A stretch of 64,000 nt of DNA from the NCBI RefSeq assembly GCF_013459645.1, contig NZ_CP054861.1, positions 5,320,001 to 5,384,000 on the forward strand, in the 5' to 3' direction. Source of the stretch: Martelella sp. NC20 (lineage in GTDB: Bacteria > Pseudomonadota > Alphaproteobacteria > Rhizobiales > Rhizobiaceae). Under the pieces are notes generated by a model. The model was not told the DNA's origin, did not search any database, and saw only the letters and a program-made list of their open reading frames with translations. This document shows, one piece after another, positions 27,464-37,044 of this stretch. Numbering within the stretch: the stretch's first letter is position 1; every line of letters begins with the position of its first letter. Both the position numbers and the translations under genes were made by a program.

Positions 27464-27537
27464 TGCAGTCGTAGCCTCCTCGACTCTTAGCGGCACGCAA
27501 CGGGCGCGCTCGACCAATTGGCCAATACAATTAGGCA

Positions 27538-27570
27538 TAGGTTACACAACTTGCTGTTCGTGGTGACCTA
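27538..27570. promoter_or_regulatory. Imperfect inverted repeat in the divergent intergenic region
   Basis: TAGGTTAC (27538-27545) and GTGACCTA (27563-27570) are complementary except for one base, 17 bases apart, between the divergent DUF35 and alcohol dehydrogenase genes. It is placed well to control both directions. The LysR gene just downstream of the dehydrogenase is a candidate binder, but LysR sites usually have a T-N11-A form, so another regulator is possible. Confidence 0.4.
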
Positions 27571-27707
27571 GTCAATAAAGCATAACTGCTAAACACAAGC
27601 GGCCGATGACCGGGATGCTATATCGACGGTGGCGGACGCGTTTGGATTGGCCTGACTGACTGCCGCGCAATTTCAAGTGGTGATTACTTAACATTCTGGA
27701 GAAAGCG

Positions 27708-28751
27708 ATGAAAGCAGTCGTGGTTCGCGAGCCGGGTGATGTTGATAGCATGCAGTTTATCGACGTTCCAATTCCCAAGATTGGCCCGAAAAACCTCCTG
27801 ATTAAAATCGCCAGCAGTGGGGTCTGCTACCACGATGTTTTGGTCAGGAAGGGCGTAATCAAGCATGGGGTGCAGATGCCGCTGATACTTGGACACGAGA
27901 TCGCAGGAACCATCGTCGATGTGGGGTCTGACGCTGGAGGCTTCAAATCTGGTGATCGAGTGGCAACAACACAACGTTATCATATTTGCGGGCATTGCCA
28001 CCATTGCCGCACAAATCACGAACCGCTGTGCGAGGAAAAGAAGTTCCTCGGCGACTATGGGATGTTTGGTGGGTACGCAGAGTATGTCTCCGTCGAACAC
28101 GACAATGTGGCGCTGATACCTGAGGGTGTGGGTTTCGACGACGCCGCGGTCACAGCATGCACAATTGGAAGTGTTTACAACGCCTTAAGAGACGTTGGGA
28201 ACGTCAAGATCGGAGAAACTGTGCTGATCACAGGGGCGAGCGGTGGTTTGGGCACCCAGGCCGTGCAAATTGCGCGTGCCCAAGGCGCGTGGGTAATTGC
28301 TCAAACGAGTGCGCCAGAAAAAGCGGCGATGCTCGAAGAATTGGGGGGGCACAAGATCGTCGTTCACGGTCGGGGCGAGCCGTTCAGCGATCAAATACTC
28401 AAGCTGACCGGCGGAGTTGGCGTGGACGTCGTTCTGGACAATATCGGGACCCCCGTTTTTGAATCCGTCCGACGGTCTTTGAGGACAGGAGGCCGATGGA
28501 TATCTGTGGGCCAGCTAACAGGAGATTTTGTACAGTTCAACCCGGCGCAGCTCATACTCAAGAACATATCGCTTCTAACTGCGACCTCAACAACACGGTT
28601 ACAACTGGAACAATGCCTGCAACTCGTCAAACGTGGAATGGTCAAACCAACGATTGCTCAGATTTTGCCGCTTGATCGGGCAAGGCACGCCCATGATTTG
28701 ATGGCTCAGGCAAAAATCACGGGACGGATCATTCTCAGGCCAGAGGCGTAA
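27708..28751 (+). CDS. Zinc-dependent alcohol dehydrogenase (MDR family)
   Basis: The 347-residue enzyme carries the catalytic zinc ligands Cys40 (GVCYHD) and His63-Glu64 (GHE), four structural zinc cysteines at 94, 97, 100 and 108 (ICGHCHHC and LCEE), and the Rossmann motif GASGGLGTQAVQIAR. GGAG lies ten bases before the ATG. It would oxidise an alcohol, or reduce an aldehyde or enone, in the CoA pathway's upper part. The LysR gene follows by 106 bases on the same strand. Confidence 0.92.
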   Translation: MKAVVVREPGDVDSMQFIDVPIPKIGPKNLLIKIASSGVCYHDVLVRKGVIKHGVQMPLILGHEIAGTIVDVGSDAGGFKSGDRVATTQRYHICGHCHHCRTNHEPLCEEKKFLGDYGMFGGYAEYVSVEHDNVALIPEGVGFDDAAVTACTIGSVYNALRDVGNVKIGETVLITGASGGLGTQAVQIARAQGAWVIAQTSAPEKAAMLEELGGHKIVVHGRGEPFSDQILKLTGGVGVDVVLDNIGTPVFESVRRSLRTGGRWISVGQLTGDFVQFNPAQLILKNISLLTATSTTRLQLEQCLQLVKRGMVKPTIAQILPLDRARHAHDLMAQAKITGRIILRPEA

Positions 28752-28857
28752 CAACACGTCTCTAGCTATTCGACTGAAAAGCGCTACAATTCTTAGCTTG
28801 GATGAATGCTGATTTGTATAGCTGTGACCACAGAGCCAGAGATCGGAGAACGCGTCG

Positions 28858-29772
28858 TTGGAACTTAAACAACTCAAGTACTTCCTGGCCGTCATTGAAT
28901 CAGGTAGCCAGGCAAAAGCCAGCGTTATGATGTCGGTAGCCCAGCCCGTGCTGTCACGGCATATCAGATACCTGGAAGATGAACTTTGTACGCAGTTACT
29001 TTACCGCAATGGCCGGGGCGTCATACTAACCGACTCTGGAGAAATTGTGGCCGAATATGCCCGCCAGATCATCAAGGCGACTGATAGCATACGCTCTGAG
29101 ATGGAAATACTTAATGCCGAACCACGTGGCTCTGTAAGCGTCGGCATGCCGCCAACCTCGGGATCTGTGCTCGGTGTTCCCCTGGCCAAATGGGTGAAAG
29201 CCAACTATCCAAAGGTGTCCTTGCGCATTCAGGAAGGGTATAGCGGGCATGTGCTCGAGTGGCTGGCAACCGGCAAAGTCGATATCGCGATCATATACGA
29301 TGCGCCCAAAACACCAATGGTTCTTTCCGAACCTCTGATTGAGGAGGAACTGCTGCTGATTGGCAAAAAGGGATTGGGTGAAGATGAACTCAGGAATGGG
29401 GTCACTTTGCAACAAATGGTCTCTTTGCCTATGATATTACCATCAAAACCACACGGACTTCGCATTCTGGTTGAAAGCTTTGCAATGGCAAATGGTGCAA
29501 CGTTGAATGTCGAGTTCGAAATCGATGCCCTCTCCACATGCGTTCAGTCCGTCCAGCAAGGCCTAGGCTACACCATACTGCCTTTCGCAAGCGTCGCGGA
29601 ATATGTTAGTTTAGGAGAGCTGTTTGTTGCACCGATAAAACCCAAGCTCTCACGCCAGCTCATGCTCGCAACTTCGACCCAACGCCCGGTGAGCAAGATC
29701 GCCCGCTCAATCATTGCGGCGGTTCACCAGATTGCCGATGAATTGACTGCAAAAGGGCTATGGGAAAGGTAA
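28858..29772 (+). CDS. LysR-family transcriptional regulator
   Basis: A 304-residue LysR protein starting at TTG (MELKQLKYFLAVIESGS), with GGAG nine bases upstream. DNA-binding domain 1-60 (VAQPVLSRHIRYLEDEL), effector domain after. It lies in the middle of the CoA island and converges with the lyase gene. It is the only regulator in the island and probably controls both halves. Base composition is lower in GC than the LysR at 8430. Confidence 0.92.
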   Translation: MELKQLKYFLAVIESGSQAKASVMMSVAQPVLSRHIRYLEDELCTQLLYRNGRGVILTDSGEIVAEYARQIIKATDSIRSEMEILNAEPRGSVSVGMPPTSGSVLGVPLAKWVKANYPKVSLRIQEGYSGHVLEWLATGKVDIAIIYDAPKTPMVLSEPLIEEELLLIGKKGLGEDELRNGVTLQQMVSLPMILPSKPHGLRILVESFAMANGATLNVEFEIDALSTCVQSVQQGLGYTILPFASVAEYVSLGELFVAPIKPKLSRQLMLATSTQRPVSKIARSIIAAVHQIADELTAKGLWER

Positions 29773-29791
29773 TTAAAGGTACTTGGATTCC

Positions 29792-30580
29792 CTATTTGAT
29801 GCCGGCCAAGCGCAAAATGCGATTGGCTCGATCTCTGACGGGTGCATCAATCATCTCGCCACCTATGTTCACCACCCCGTCCCCACTGGCTGCTACTTTT
29901 TGCGCCCAGGCGATTTCCGTCTCGGTGGGAAAAAAACCCTCCTTTACCAATTCGATTTGAGAGGGGTGAATACAAAGCTTGCCGCCAAAGCCGAGGGAAG
30001 CTGAATACGCCGCCTCAGCCCTCAGACCTTCCCCTCCCCGCATATCAGCAGTCACGCCGTCAATCGGACTGGGCAAACCCGCAAGTCTGGAGGCGAGAAC
30101 GATGGCATGTCGGGCCGGCAGCAGCGCGTCCTTGTGAAGGTCGCAGCCCATGTCCGCCGCGTAATCAATCGAACCAAATGCCAATCGGTCCGCTTTCAGC
30201 GCTACTTGCTTTACGTTATCCAGCCCTTTGGCGGTTTCGATCAATGCAATCACTTCGATAGATCTAGAAATGAGCGACCTGAGCAAGGTAATCTGTCCGG
30301 CGTCTTCGGCTTTTGGCAATACCACGGCCAGAACCCCGGATTTTTCAACGGCCTTGGCGTCGTCCAACATCAGTCCGGTCGCTTCGGCGTTCACGCGTAC
30401 TGCGAAACCACCGGGAAGCCTCTCCGAAACTGCCTTGCGGGCTATGTTTTTTCGCGCCAGAGCGACCGCGTCTTCCAGGTCAAGAATAACAAGATCGGCA
30501 CCAGATGCAGCGGCTTTCGAAAACAGCTCGGGACGATCACCCGGGACAAACAAAGGGGCTATGCACGTTGCTGCAGACAT
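29792..30580 (-). CDS. CoA ester lyase of the HpcH/HpaI-CitE family (citramalyl/malyl-CoA lyase-like)
   Basis: A 262-residue TIM-barrel enzyme starting MSAATCIAPLFVPGDRPELF. Metal-binding DLEDAV and the conserved FGSIDYAADMG identify the CitE-like group, which splits (S)-citramalyl-CoA to acetyl-CoA and pyruvate, or malyl-type CoA esters to glyoxylate and an acyl-CoA. The ATG at 30580 is just after the hydratase stop with GGAG ten bases upstream. A hydratase-lyase gene pair is the arrangement of itaconate degradation (Ich, Ccl). Confidence 0.88.
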   Translation of the reverse strand: MSAATCIAPLFVPGDRPELFSKAAASGADLVILDLEDAVALARKNIARKAVSERLPGGFAVRVNAEATGLMLDDAKAVEKSGVLAVVLPKAEDAGQITLLRSLISRSIEVIALIETAKGLDNVKQVALKADRLAFGSIDYAADMGCDLHKDALLPARHAIVLASRLAGLPSPIDGVTADMRGGEGLRAEAAYSASLGFGGKLCIHPSQIELVKEGFFPTETEIAWAQKVAASGDGVVNIGGEMIDAPVRDRANRILRLAGIK

Positions 30581-30584
30581 CGGA

Positions 30585-31430
30585 TCAGAACTCCACTTTT
30601 GCGCTAACAGCGGGGACCCCTTCGGCTCCGCAAGTCCAGAGTGCAACTTCGTGCGCCGACAGCAATCTCCCAAATTGATGCAGGTTATCGCCATCATACA
30701 TCGGACGCTCAGCGCGAAAGCTGAAAGATTTAAGCTTTCTGCCATCAAGCCAGTCGTCCACAGCATTCATCAGCAATGTGGCCTGTAACGGTGCCTGAAC
30801 CACCAGCCCCGGATAACGTTCAACATCAACAGCATAGTCTCTGTCGTAGTGAATCCGGTGAGAATTGAATGTGAGGGCCGAATAGCGGAAGAGCAGAACC
30901 GTATCCGCCTTCATTTCACGATGAAGAATTACGTCCTCTGGTGGATCCCACTGAGTGGGTGACGGAACGAAGTTCGAGGTGGAGGCCTCTCTATAGACTA
31001 TCGTTTGCTGTTCGGTGATGGCGCGGCCACGCGAGGTATCAACCTGGTGATCGACCCGAACAAAGCAGAGCGCACCGCTCCTACCTTCTTTGAAGTCAAT
31101 GCTGGCCACTTCAGAGCGAATTCTTACTTCGTCTCCTACTCTCAGGCGATCGTGAAAGTTCAGGTCGCCTGCTGCCCACATTCGGCGCGGCAAAGGCACT
31201 GGGGGAAGAAAGCCTCCTTTCTTCGGATGCCCATCAGGTCCCAATTCGCTCGTCGGCGTCAGTAACGCGCCCAAAGCCCAATGGACCGCCAGAGGTGCCG
31301 GAGTACCAAGCGGCAAATCCACTTCATTCCGATCGAATGTGGCACAGAAGCGGGCAACTAATCCTTGCGACAAAACATCGGTCGTTTGCTGAGAACGACC
31401 AACCCATGATTTCAGCTCATCAATGCCCAT
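30585..31430 (-). CDS. Mesaconyl/itaconyl-CoA hydratase-like protein (double hot-dog)
   Basis: The 281-residue protein has two hot-dog halves. The C-terminal half keeps the hydratase active site as RYSALTFNSHRIHYDRDYA; the N-terminal half (RVGDEVRIRSEVASIDF) is of the FAS1-like non-catalytic type. This layout matches mesaconyl-C4-CoA hydratase and itaconyl-CoA hydratase (Meh, Ich). It sits between a CoA ligase and a citramalyl-CoA-type lyase, so conversion of an activated unsaturated dicarboxylate to a hydroxy-CoA ester for cleavage is the natural reading. Confidence 0.83.
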   Translation of the reverse strand: MGIDELKSWVGRSQQTTDVLSQGLVARFCATFDRNEVDLPLGTPAPLAVHWALGALLTPTSELGPDGHPKKGGFLPPVPLPRRMWAAGDLNFHDRLRVGDEVRIRSEVASIDFKEGRSGALCFVRVDHQVDTSRGRAITEQQTIVYREASTSNFVPSPTQWDPPEDVILHREMKADTVLLFRYSALTFNSHRIHYDRDYAVDVERYPGLVVQAPLQATLLMNAVDDWLDGRKLKSFSFRAERPMYDGDNLHQFGRLLSAHEVALWTCGAEGVPAVSAKVEF

Positions 31431-31442
31431 CTCCGCTGATCC

Positions 31443-33050
31443 TCAAGCCTTCTCTACTTCAAAAAGATCGGGCATGCGAAGCTTGTGGACCTTGCCGGTC
31501 GCTGTAAGCGGAAGTTCGTCGGCCTGTAAAAACTTGTAATATCGCGGCACCTTATACCCCGAAAGCAATTTTGGCAGTTCGGCGCGTAGTCGCCTTTCGA
31601 TCTGGTCGGATTCGTCCAGTGAATGCGGTACAATCACAACAGCGACCGCCTCCTCCCGAACGGCGTCGGGAACCCCAACGACAAAGGCGTCTCTTATTCC
31701 CGACTGCGCCTTGATGACGGCTTCAATTTCGGCTGGCGCGACATTTATGCCGTTCGTTTTTATCAGTTCCTTCAGACGCCCGGCAAAGTACAGAAACCCA
31801 TCTTCATCGTAATATCCAAGATCTCCGGTTCGGAAGTAGCCATCCTTGGTGAAGGCCGCTTGGTTTTTGTCCTCGTCTTTATAATAGCCGATCGTCACTG
31901 GATATTTGTTCTGGATTTCGCCTACCGTTCCGGTCGGACATGTTTCCAAAGTTTCCGGGTTTGCGACGCGTTGGACCACGCATTCCAGCGGGCGCCCGAT
32001 GGAAGCGATCACTTTTTCCGGTGGATCCAGTCTTCCATCAGTAACGTTGCAATTCCCATAGCCTTCGGTGAAGCCATACATGTGACATATCTCGGTGGCG
32101 CCTAACTCCTGAATTGCTTTGAATTGTTCGGGGGTGCCTGTCATCACGCCGGACCGCAGCGAACTGAGATCGAAAAGACCCTTGTTCGGATGATATGCGA
32201 GCGCCTGAACCATATTGCCCATGCCATAAAACAAAGTGCACCGCTCACGCTCAATGAGCGAGAGAGCTTGCTCGGGATCAAAGTGGCTTTGCAGCACCAG
32301 ACAAGCACCGTGAGTAAGGCTATTGAATAGGGCATTTTCGCAACCGAAACCCCAAAACAGGGAAACCGCCATCCAGATCCGGTCTCCGGGGACGGCGTGC
32401 ATGCGGTTACCAAGATACCACATGTTTTCAATCAACGGCGCGTTCTGGATTTGCACACCTTTCGGCGTCGAAGTTGATCCCGAAGTATATATCAGAAAGC
32501 AGATTGTTTCCGGTGTGACTTGCCCCATCGCAGCTGTGTAGGCCTGATCGGATTGGGCGGATCCGAGAGCAGAAATCTCGTCAAAGGACCTGCTCCCAAC
32601 GCAGCACTCTTGTTCAACGTGAATAAAGGCTTTCAATTTGGGTAAGGAGCCGCGAAGGTTCTCGAGAATTTCGGTGTAGTCAGCCTTTAGATATTTTCCT
32701 GCATAGATAATTGCAGCAGCGTCGGAGTGCGCTAGGATATAGCCTATTTCGGGCTCCCTGCCCCACGTATTGACTGCCACCATCACAGCACGAATGCTCG
32801 ATATCGCCAAGGCGCCGATGATCCACTCGGGACGATTGCCCATCAGTATCGCAACGTGATCTCCCGGCTTGATACCAGCGGCGAGCAGGCCCTTGGCAAA
32901 ATCTCTTACTGATTTTGCGAGGTCGCCGAAGCTGTAGGTTTGACCTTCCCAGACGATTGCATCCAAATTTGTGTAGGCGAGCGCCTGCTCCTCAATCAGT
33001 GCAGGAATTGTTCTCGCCTTTGGCATTGTCAATTTTGGAATTGAATTCAT
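31443..33050 (-). CDS. AMP-forming acyl-CoA synthetase/ligase
   Basis: The 535-residue ANL enzyme has core motifs in order: ATP loop IYTSGSTSTPKGVQ, A5 YGFTEGYG, A7 FRTGDLGYYDEDG, A8 GRLKELIKTNG and the A10 lysine in TATGKVHK. It activates a carboxylic acid to its CoA ester. Of two adjacent ATGs (33053, 33050) the second has the better AGGA spacing. It is the first gene of the ligase-hydratase-lyase transcript and takes the place of the CoA transferase used in known itaconate operons. The substrate is not readable. Confidence 0.9.
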   Translation of the reverse strand: MNSIPKLTMPKARTIPALIEEQALAYTNLDAIVWEGQTYSFGDLAKSVRDFAKGLLAAGIKPGDHVAILMGNRPEWIIGALAISSIRAVMVAVNTWGREPEIGYILAHSDAAAIIYAGKYLKADYTEILENLRGSLPKLKAFIHVEQECCVGSRSFDEISALGSAQSDQAYTAAMGQVTPETICFLIYTSGSTSTPKGVQIQNAPLIENMWYLGNRMHAVPGDRIWMAVSLFWGFGCENALFNSLTHGACLVLQSHFDPEQALSLIERERCTLFYGMGNMVQALAYHPNKGLFDLSSLRSGVMTGTPEQFKAIQELGATEICHMYGFTEGYGNCNVTDGRLDPPEKVIASIGRPLECVVQRVANPETLETCPTGTVGEIQNKYPVTIGYYKDEDKNQAAFTKDGYFRTGDLGYYDEDGFLYFAGRLKELIKTNGINVAPAEIEAVIKAQSGIRDAFVVGVPDAVREEAVAVVIVPHSLDESDQIERRLRAELPKLLSGYKVPRYYKFLQADELPLTATGKVHKLRMPDLFEVEKA

Positions 33051-33332
33051 CATTGGTCCTAGGAAATTTCTCTTCTTGTAGGCTAAACCTGCACAAAGTG
33101 CGTGCACGACATTCAAGTTTATATACCGGGCAGCCCCCGTTAGTCGGCACGACTGAGCGCATAACAGATATTCTCGTTTTGCGCGCGCCTTGAGAGACCT
33201 CCCCAAAAATGTAAAATGGCCCGAAGGCGTTTTTCCGCAGACATAGCAGATAGCACAAAAACCTACCTTCAGACTGAGCAACTGGGCCGGTAGGTTGGGC
33301 AACGCGCTAAATGCAGAGTAGGAACTCCCAAT

Positions 33333-34520
33333 ATGGACAATAAGGGCGGATCAGTCGATTTTCCTAAAGCTCAGAAAGACACAACGGACATTAGCGATGC
33401 GGTGGCTGCATTGTGTTCAAACTTCCCCAACGAATACTGGCGTGAGGTTGATCGTGATCGCCGGTACCCAAGCGAATTTGTGGAGGCCATGACGAAGGCG
33501 GGTTACCTGGCAGCTTTAATTCCGGAAGAGTATGGCGGCTCAGGTCTGGGAATTACTGAGTCCGCAGCAATCCTCGAAACCGTTCACGCAAACGGCGGCA
33601 ACGGTGGAGCCTGTCACGCCCAGATGTATGTGATGGGTATAATACTGCGCCATGGAACCGAAGAACAGAAGCAGAAATGGCTACCCAAGATTGCAGACGG
33701 CAGCCTGCGGTTGCAAGCATTCGGGGTGACCGAACCAACTGCGGGAACCGACACAACGTCCATCAAGACAACTGCGGTAAGAAATGGCAATAAGTACGTC
33801 ATCAACGGACAAAAAATTTGGACTTCCCGCGCGGAACATTCCGACCTCATGATTTTGCTTGCACGGACCACTCCCAAGGCAGAAGTCAAGAAACGGTCTG
33901 AAGGGCTGTCGGTGTTTCTGGTGGACATGCGTGAGGCCCGCAGAAACGGCCTGGAAATACGTCCAATTCGCACAATGATGAACCACGCCACCACTGAAAT
34001 ATTCTTTGACAACATGGAAGTGCCTGCTGAAAACTTGATTGGCGAAGAAGGTAAGGGGTTCAAATACGTGCTGGACGGCATGAATGCAGAACGTCTTCTT
34101 GTAGCCTCAGAGTGCATTGGCGACGCCGCTTGGTTCATCGGCAAAGCCGCTGCCTATTCCAAAGAGCGCATCGTGTTTGATCGACCAATTGGGCAAAATC
34201 AGGGTGTTCAGTTCCCCATTTCCAGGGCCTATGTGGAAGCGTCCGCCGCTCGTTTGATGGTGTACAAGGGCGCAGAGCTGTACGACTCCCACATAGCCTG
34301 TGGCAAGGAAGCCAATATGGCCAAACTTCTCGCATCGGAAGCAGCCTGGAAGGCGGCAGAGGCCTGTCTTCAGACTCATGGAGGTTTCGGCTTTGCCGAG
34401 GAATACGACATTGAGCGGAAGTTCCGGGAAACAAGACTTTACCAAGTGGCCCCCATTTCAACCAACTTGATACTCACCTATGTCGGTGAGCACGTTCTGG
34501 GAATGCCACGTTCCTACTGA
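33333..34520 (+). CDS. Acyl-CoA dehydrogenase family protein
   Basis: The 395-residue flavoprotein has the FAD/substrate signatures FGVTEPTAGTDT and INGQKIWTSRAEHS, and TRLYQVAPISTN near the end. In most family members this last position carries the catalytic glutamate (EGT); here it is VAP, as in a subgroup that, like isovaleryl-CoA dehydrogenase, must use a base elsewhere. It would feed electrons to EtfAB. It is divergent from the CoA ligase and its stop lies just before the IS21 element. Confidence 0.9.
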   Translation: MDNKGGSVDFPKAQKDTTDISDAVAALCSNFPNEYWREVDRDRRYPSEFVEAMTKAGYLAALIPEEYGGSGLGITESAAILETVHANGGNGGACHAQMYVMGIILRHGTEEQKQKWLPKIADGSLRLQAFGVTEPTAGTDTTSIKTTAVRNGNKYVINGQKIWTSRAEHSDLMILLARTTPKAEVKKRSEGLSVFLVDMREARRNGLEIRPIRTMMNHATTEIFFDNMEVPAENLIGEEGKGFKYVLDGMNAERLLVASECIGDAAWFIGKAAAYSKERIVFDRPIGQNQGVQFPISRAYVEASAARLMVYKGAELYDSHIACGKEANMAKLLASEAAWKAAEACLQTHGGFGFAEEYDIERKFRETRLYQVAPISTNLILTYVGEHVLGMPRSY

Positions 34521-34585
34521 GACTATTGTGTCACCGGCGGCGTAAAAACCGGCCACGGGGCGGAGCAAAAGTCGGCCACTTTGGG

Positions 34586-34650
34586 CGCAGGCATGAGGCC
34601 CGCGGGAGGGCGTAGCCCGAGCGGGGTCTCATGCCTGCGTTGCGATTTTT
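34586..34650 (+). terminator. Strong rho-independent terminator
   Basis: CGCAGGCATGAG (34586-34597) and CTCATGCCTGCG (34628-34639) are perfect 12-base arms with further pairing inside, followed on plus by a run of six T. It would end transcription from the acyl-CoA dehydrogenase gene entering the IS element; it lies inside the IS21 end. Confidence 0.75.
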
Positions 34651-34659
34651 TGAAGGGTT

Positions 34660-35411
34660 TCAGCCAGCCTTTCGGGCGCGGCTTTGGGCGAGACGGTAGC
34701 TGTCGCCATTCATTTCGAGAATGTTGACGTGGTGGGTGATACGATCGAGCAGAGCGCCGGTCAGACGCTCCGAACCCAGAGTTTCCGTCCATTCGTCAAA
34801 GGGCAGATTGCTGGTGATCAGGGTGGCGCCCCGTTCATATCGCTGCGAGATCAACTCGAACAGCAGTTCCGCGCCAGTCTTGGAGAGCGGCACGAAGCCG
34901 AGTTCGTCGATGATCAGCAGCTTGTACCCTGCCATCTGCTTTTGGAAACGTAAGAGACGCCGCTCGTCACGGGCCTCCATCATCTCGCTGACCATGGCGG
35001 CGGCTGTGGTGAAGCCGACGGACAGGCCCTTCTGGCAGGCCGCAAGGCCGAGGGCGAGCGCTATGTGCGTCTTGCCGGTTCCACTGGGGCCGAGAGCGAT
35101 GACGTTCTCGCGACGCTCGACCCACTCGCAGCGGGCCAGTTCCATCACCTGCATCTTGTTGAGCTTCGGTATGGCGGCAAAATCGAAACTGTCGAGGCTT
35201 TTGACGACCGGGAATTTTGCCGCCTTGATACGGCGCTCGACCTTGCGACGATCCCGTTCGATCATCTCCCGCTCGGCAAGCCGGCTGAGGTACCTGCGAC
35301 GCCCTCGGTGGCGCAAAGCCGGGCCAGTTTCTGATACTCCCGCTGGAAGGTCGGCAGCTTCAGGCTCTTGAGGTAGTGGGCAAGCAGGATCTCAGGTGCT
35401 TCAGTGCTCAT
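34660..35411 (-). pseudogene. istB: IS21 helper ATPase IstB, frameshifted
   Basis: IstB begins MSTEAPEILLAHYLKSLKL at 35411, overlapping the istA stop (ATGA), and its N-terminal frame reads to LCATEGVAG. Homology then resumes one base out of register at YLSRLAEREMIERDRRKVE near 35290. The rest is complete, with Walker A LGPSGTGKTHIA and Walker B LLIIDELGF. A single-base loss near 35290 explains this. A programmed shift cannot be excluded, but istB genes are usually one frame. Confidence 0.8.
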
Positions 35412-37044
35412 GCCGCTTCTCCCTTCCCCGACGACAGAAGTCGCATGTAGGCTTTCGCCGGTGTCTTCTCGACCGTCGCCCTTGGCAGGTAGGGATAGAT
35501 CGACAGATCCAGTCGCGGCGGGCGGCGCTCCACCCGGCAAAGGATCAGGTGCTTGACGGCGTCGAAGCCAATCGCGCCGAGATGAATGGCCTGCTTGACC
35601 GCCGCATGCAGGTCGACAAGCTCAAAAGTCTCCAGCAGTCGAAGAACCTGTACATATTCCCGCCTGCCATGCTTTGCCATGCGGCCCTCCATCAGACGGC
35701 ACAGTGTGGCGAATTCCTCCGGCAGATCCCAGCCCTGCAAAGGGGCCGCCTGATCCAGCGCATTGATCTTCCGCTCGATCAGCGGCAGGTAATGCACAGG
35801 GTCGAAGATGACATCCTCCCGATCCCAGCTTCGGGCCCAACTCCTGGGATGGCGGGCGATAATCTCGCCGCGGCAACCAATCACCACCTTGTCGACATAG
35901 CCTCGGACCCAGACTTGCCTGTGGCCATAGGCGACGGGGACGGAATAGTCACCGGATCGCCGTGCGCTCTTCGTGCGCACGAGACGATCCGGCACTTTGA
36001 ATGGGCGCATCGTGCTTTCCGAAAATTGTTCCCGATTTGCCTCACCGATGCGCGGGTCTTGTAGCGAACGAGAGACTGGGCCGTCACCCTGGCGCTGGCT
36101 TGGTCGCAGGCGTCAAATGGCGACGCCGGCAAGGAACTCATGGCAGCGAGATCGCGTTGCAGCCGTTCACCGATCGTCTCGCTCTCACCGCGCAGCCTGT
36201 CGCCCTGGCGCTTCCGGCACTGTTCTTCCAGAAAGCCATTGAACGCGTCCCAGGTCGCAAACTGCGGGATGGGGACCATGAAGTTACGCCGGGCATAACC
36301 GACAAGGCCCTCGACGTTACCCTTGTCATTGCCCTTGCCGGGGCGGCCATAGCGATCCCGGATCAGGTAGTGGGACAGGAACCCGCTGAACAGTGTTGCC
36401 CGCTTGCGCGTGCCGTCGGGCAGGATCCTGGCCACAAGGCAGCGGTCATTGTCATAGACGATCGATTGCGGCACGGCCCCGAAGAAGGCGAACGCATGGA
36501 CGTGGCCATCGACCCAGGCCTCGGCCACCGCCGCCGGATAAGCCCGCACATAGCAGCCGTCGCTATGCGGAAGGTCGAGCACGAAGAACCGGGCTTTCTG
36601 CTCGACACCGCCGATCACGACCGTCGCCTCACCGAAATCAGCCTGCGCATGACCGGGCGGATGAGAAAGCGGCACGAACACTTCCTGACGGCGTTGTTCC
36701 CGCTCGCGAATATAATCCTTGATGATCGTATAGCCGCCGGTGAACCCGCATTCGTCGCGAAGCCGGTCAAACACCCGTTTGGCCGTATGGCGCTGCTTGC
36801 GAGGGACTTGTCTGTCTTCATCCAACCAGTGGTCGATCGTCGAAACAAACGCGTCCAGCTTCGGCCGCCGGACTGGTGATTGTCGCTGATAGCCAGGAGG
36901 CGTCGAATACGACAGCATCTTCGCTACGCTGTCGCGCGATATATTGAAATGCTTTGCAGCCTGACGTCGGCTCATCCCTTCCGAGACGGCCAGACGAACC
37001 TTCAGATAAAGATCCATATGTGGACGGCTCTCACTTGCAAGCAT
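35408..37044 (-). pseudogene. istA: IS21 transposase IstA, interrupted by a 101-base insertion
   Basis: The N-terminal part starts near 37044 or 37017 and has a helix-turn-helix (SRRQAAKHFNISRDSV) and the DDE core: HAQADFGEA, VYDNDRCLV and KGNVEGLVGYARR. At QSLVRYKT the frame enters foreign DNA; the C-terminal part resumes in another frame at DYSVPVAYGHRQVW and runs to GEAA. The inserted 101 bases (35954-36054) are not a multiple of three, so the protein is cut after the catalytic core. Confidence 0.82.
35954..36054. repeat. Two-hairpin mosaic repeat (RIME/RPE-like) inside istA
   Basis: The segment between the two halves of istA holds two palindromes. One has outer arms GGATCG and CGATCC around CGTGCGC and GCGCACG; the other has arms GCGCATC (36005-36011) and GATGCGC (36047-36053). 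Size and shape resemble the Rhizobium intergenic mosaic or palindromic elements, which are normally found between genes. Its mobility is inferred from its clean insertion into a conserved coding sequence. Confidence 0.7.

Noticed and set aside
34586..34650. Long hairpin considered as a riboswitch
   Set aside because: It is a simple perfect stem followed by six T and lies at a gene end, so a terminator explains it.
35262..35411. Programmed frameshift in istB
   Set aside because: No slippery heptamer is visible at the frame change and istB is normally in one frame; a single-base loss is simpler.
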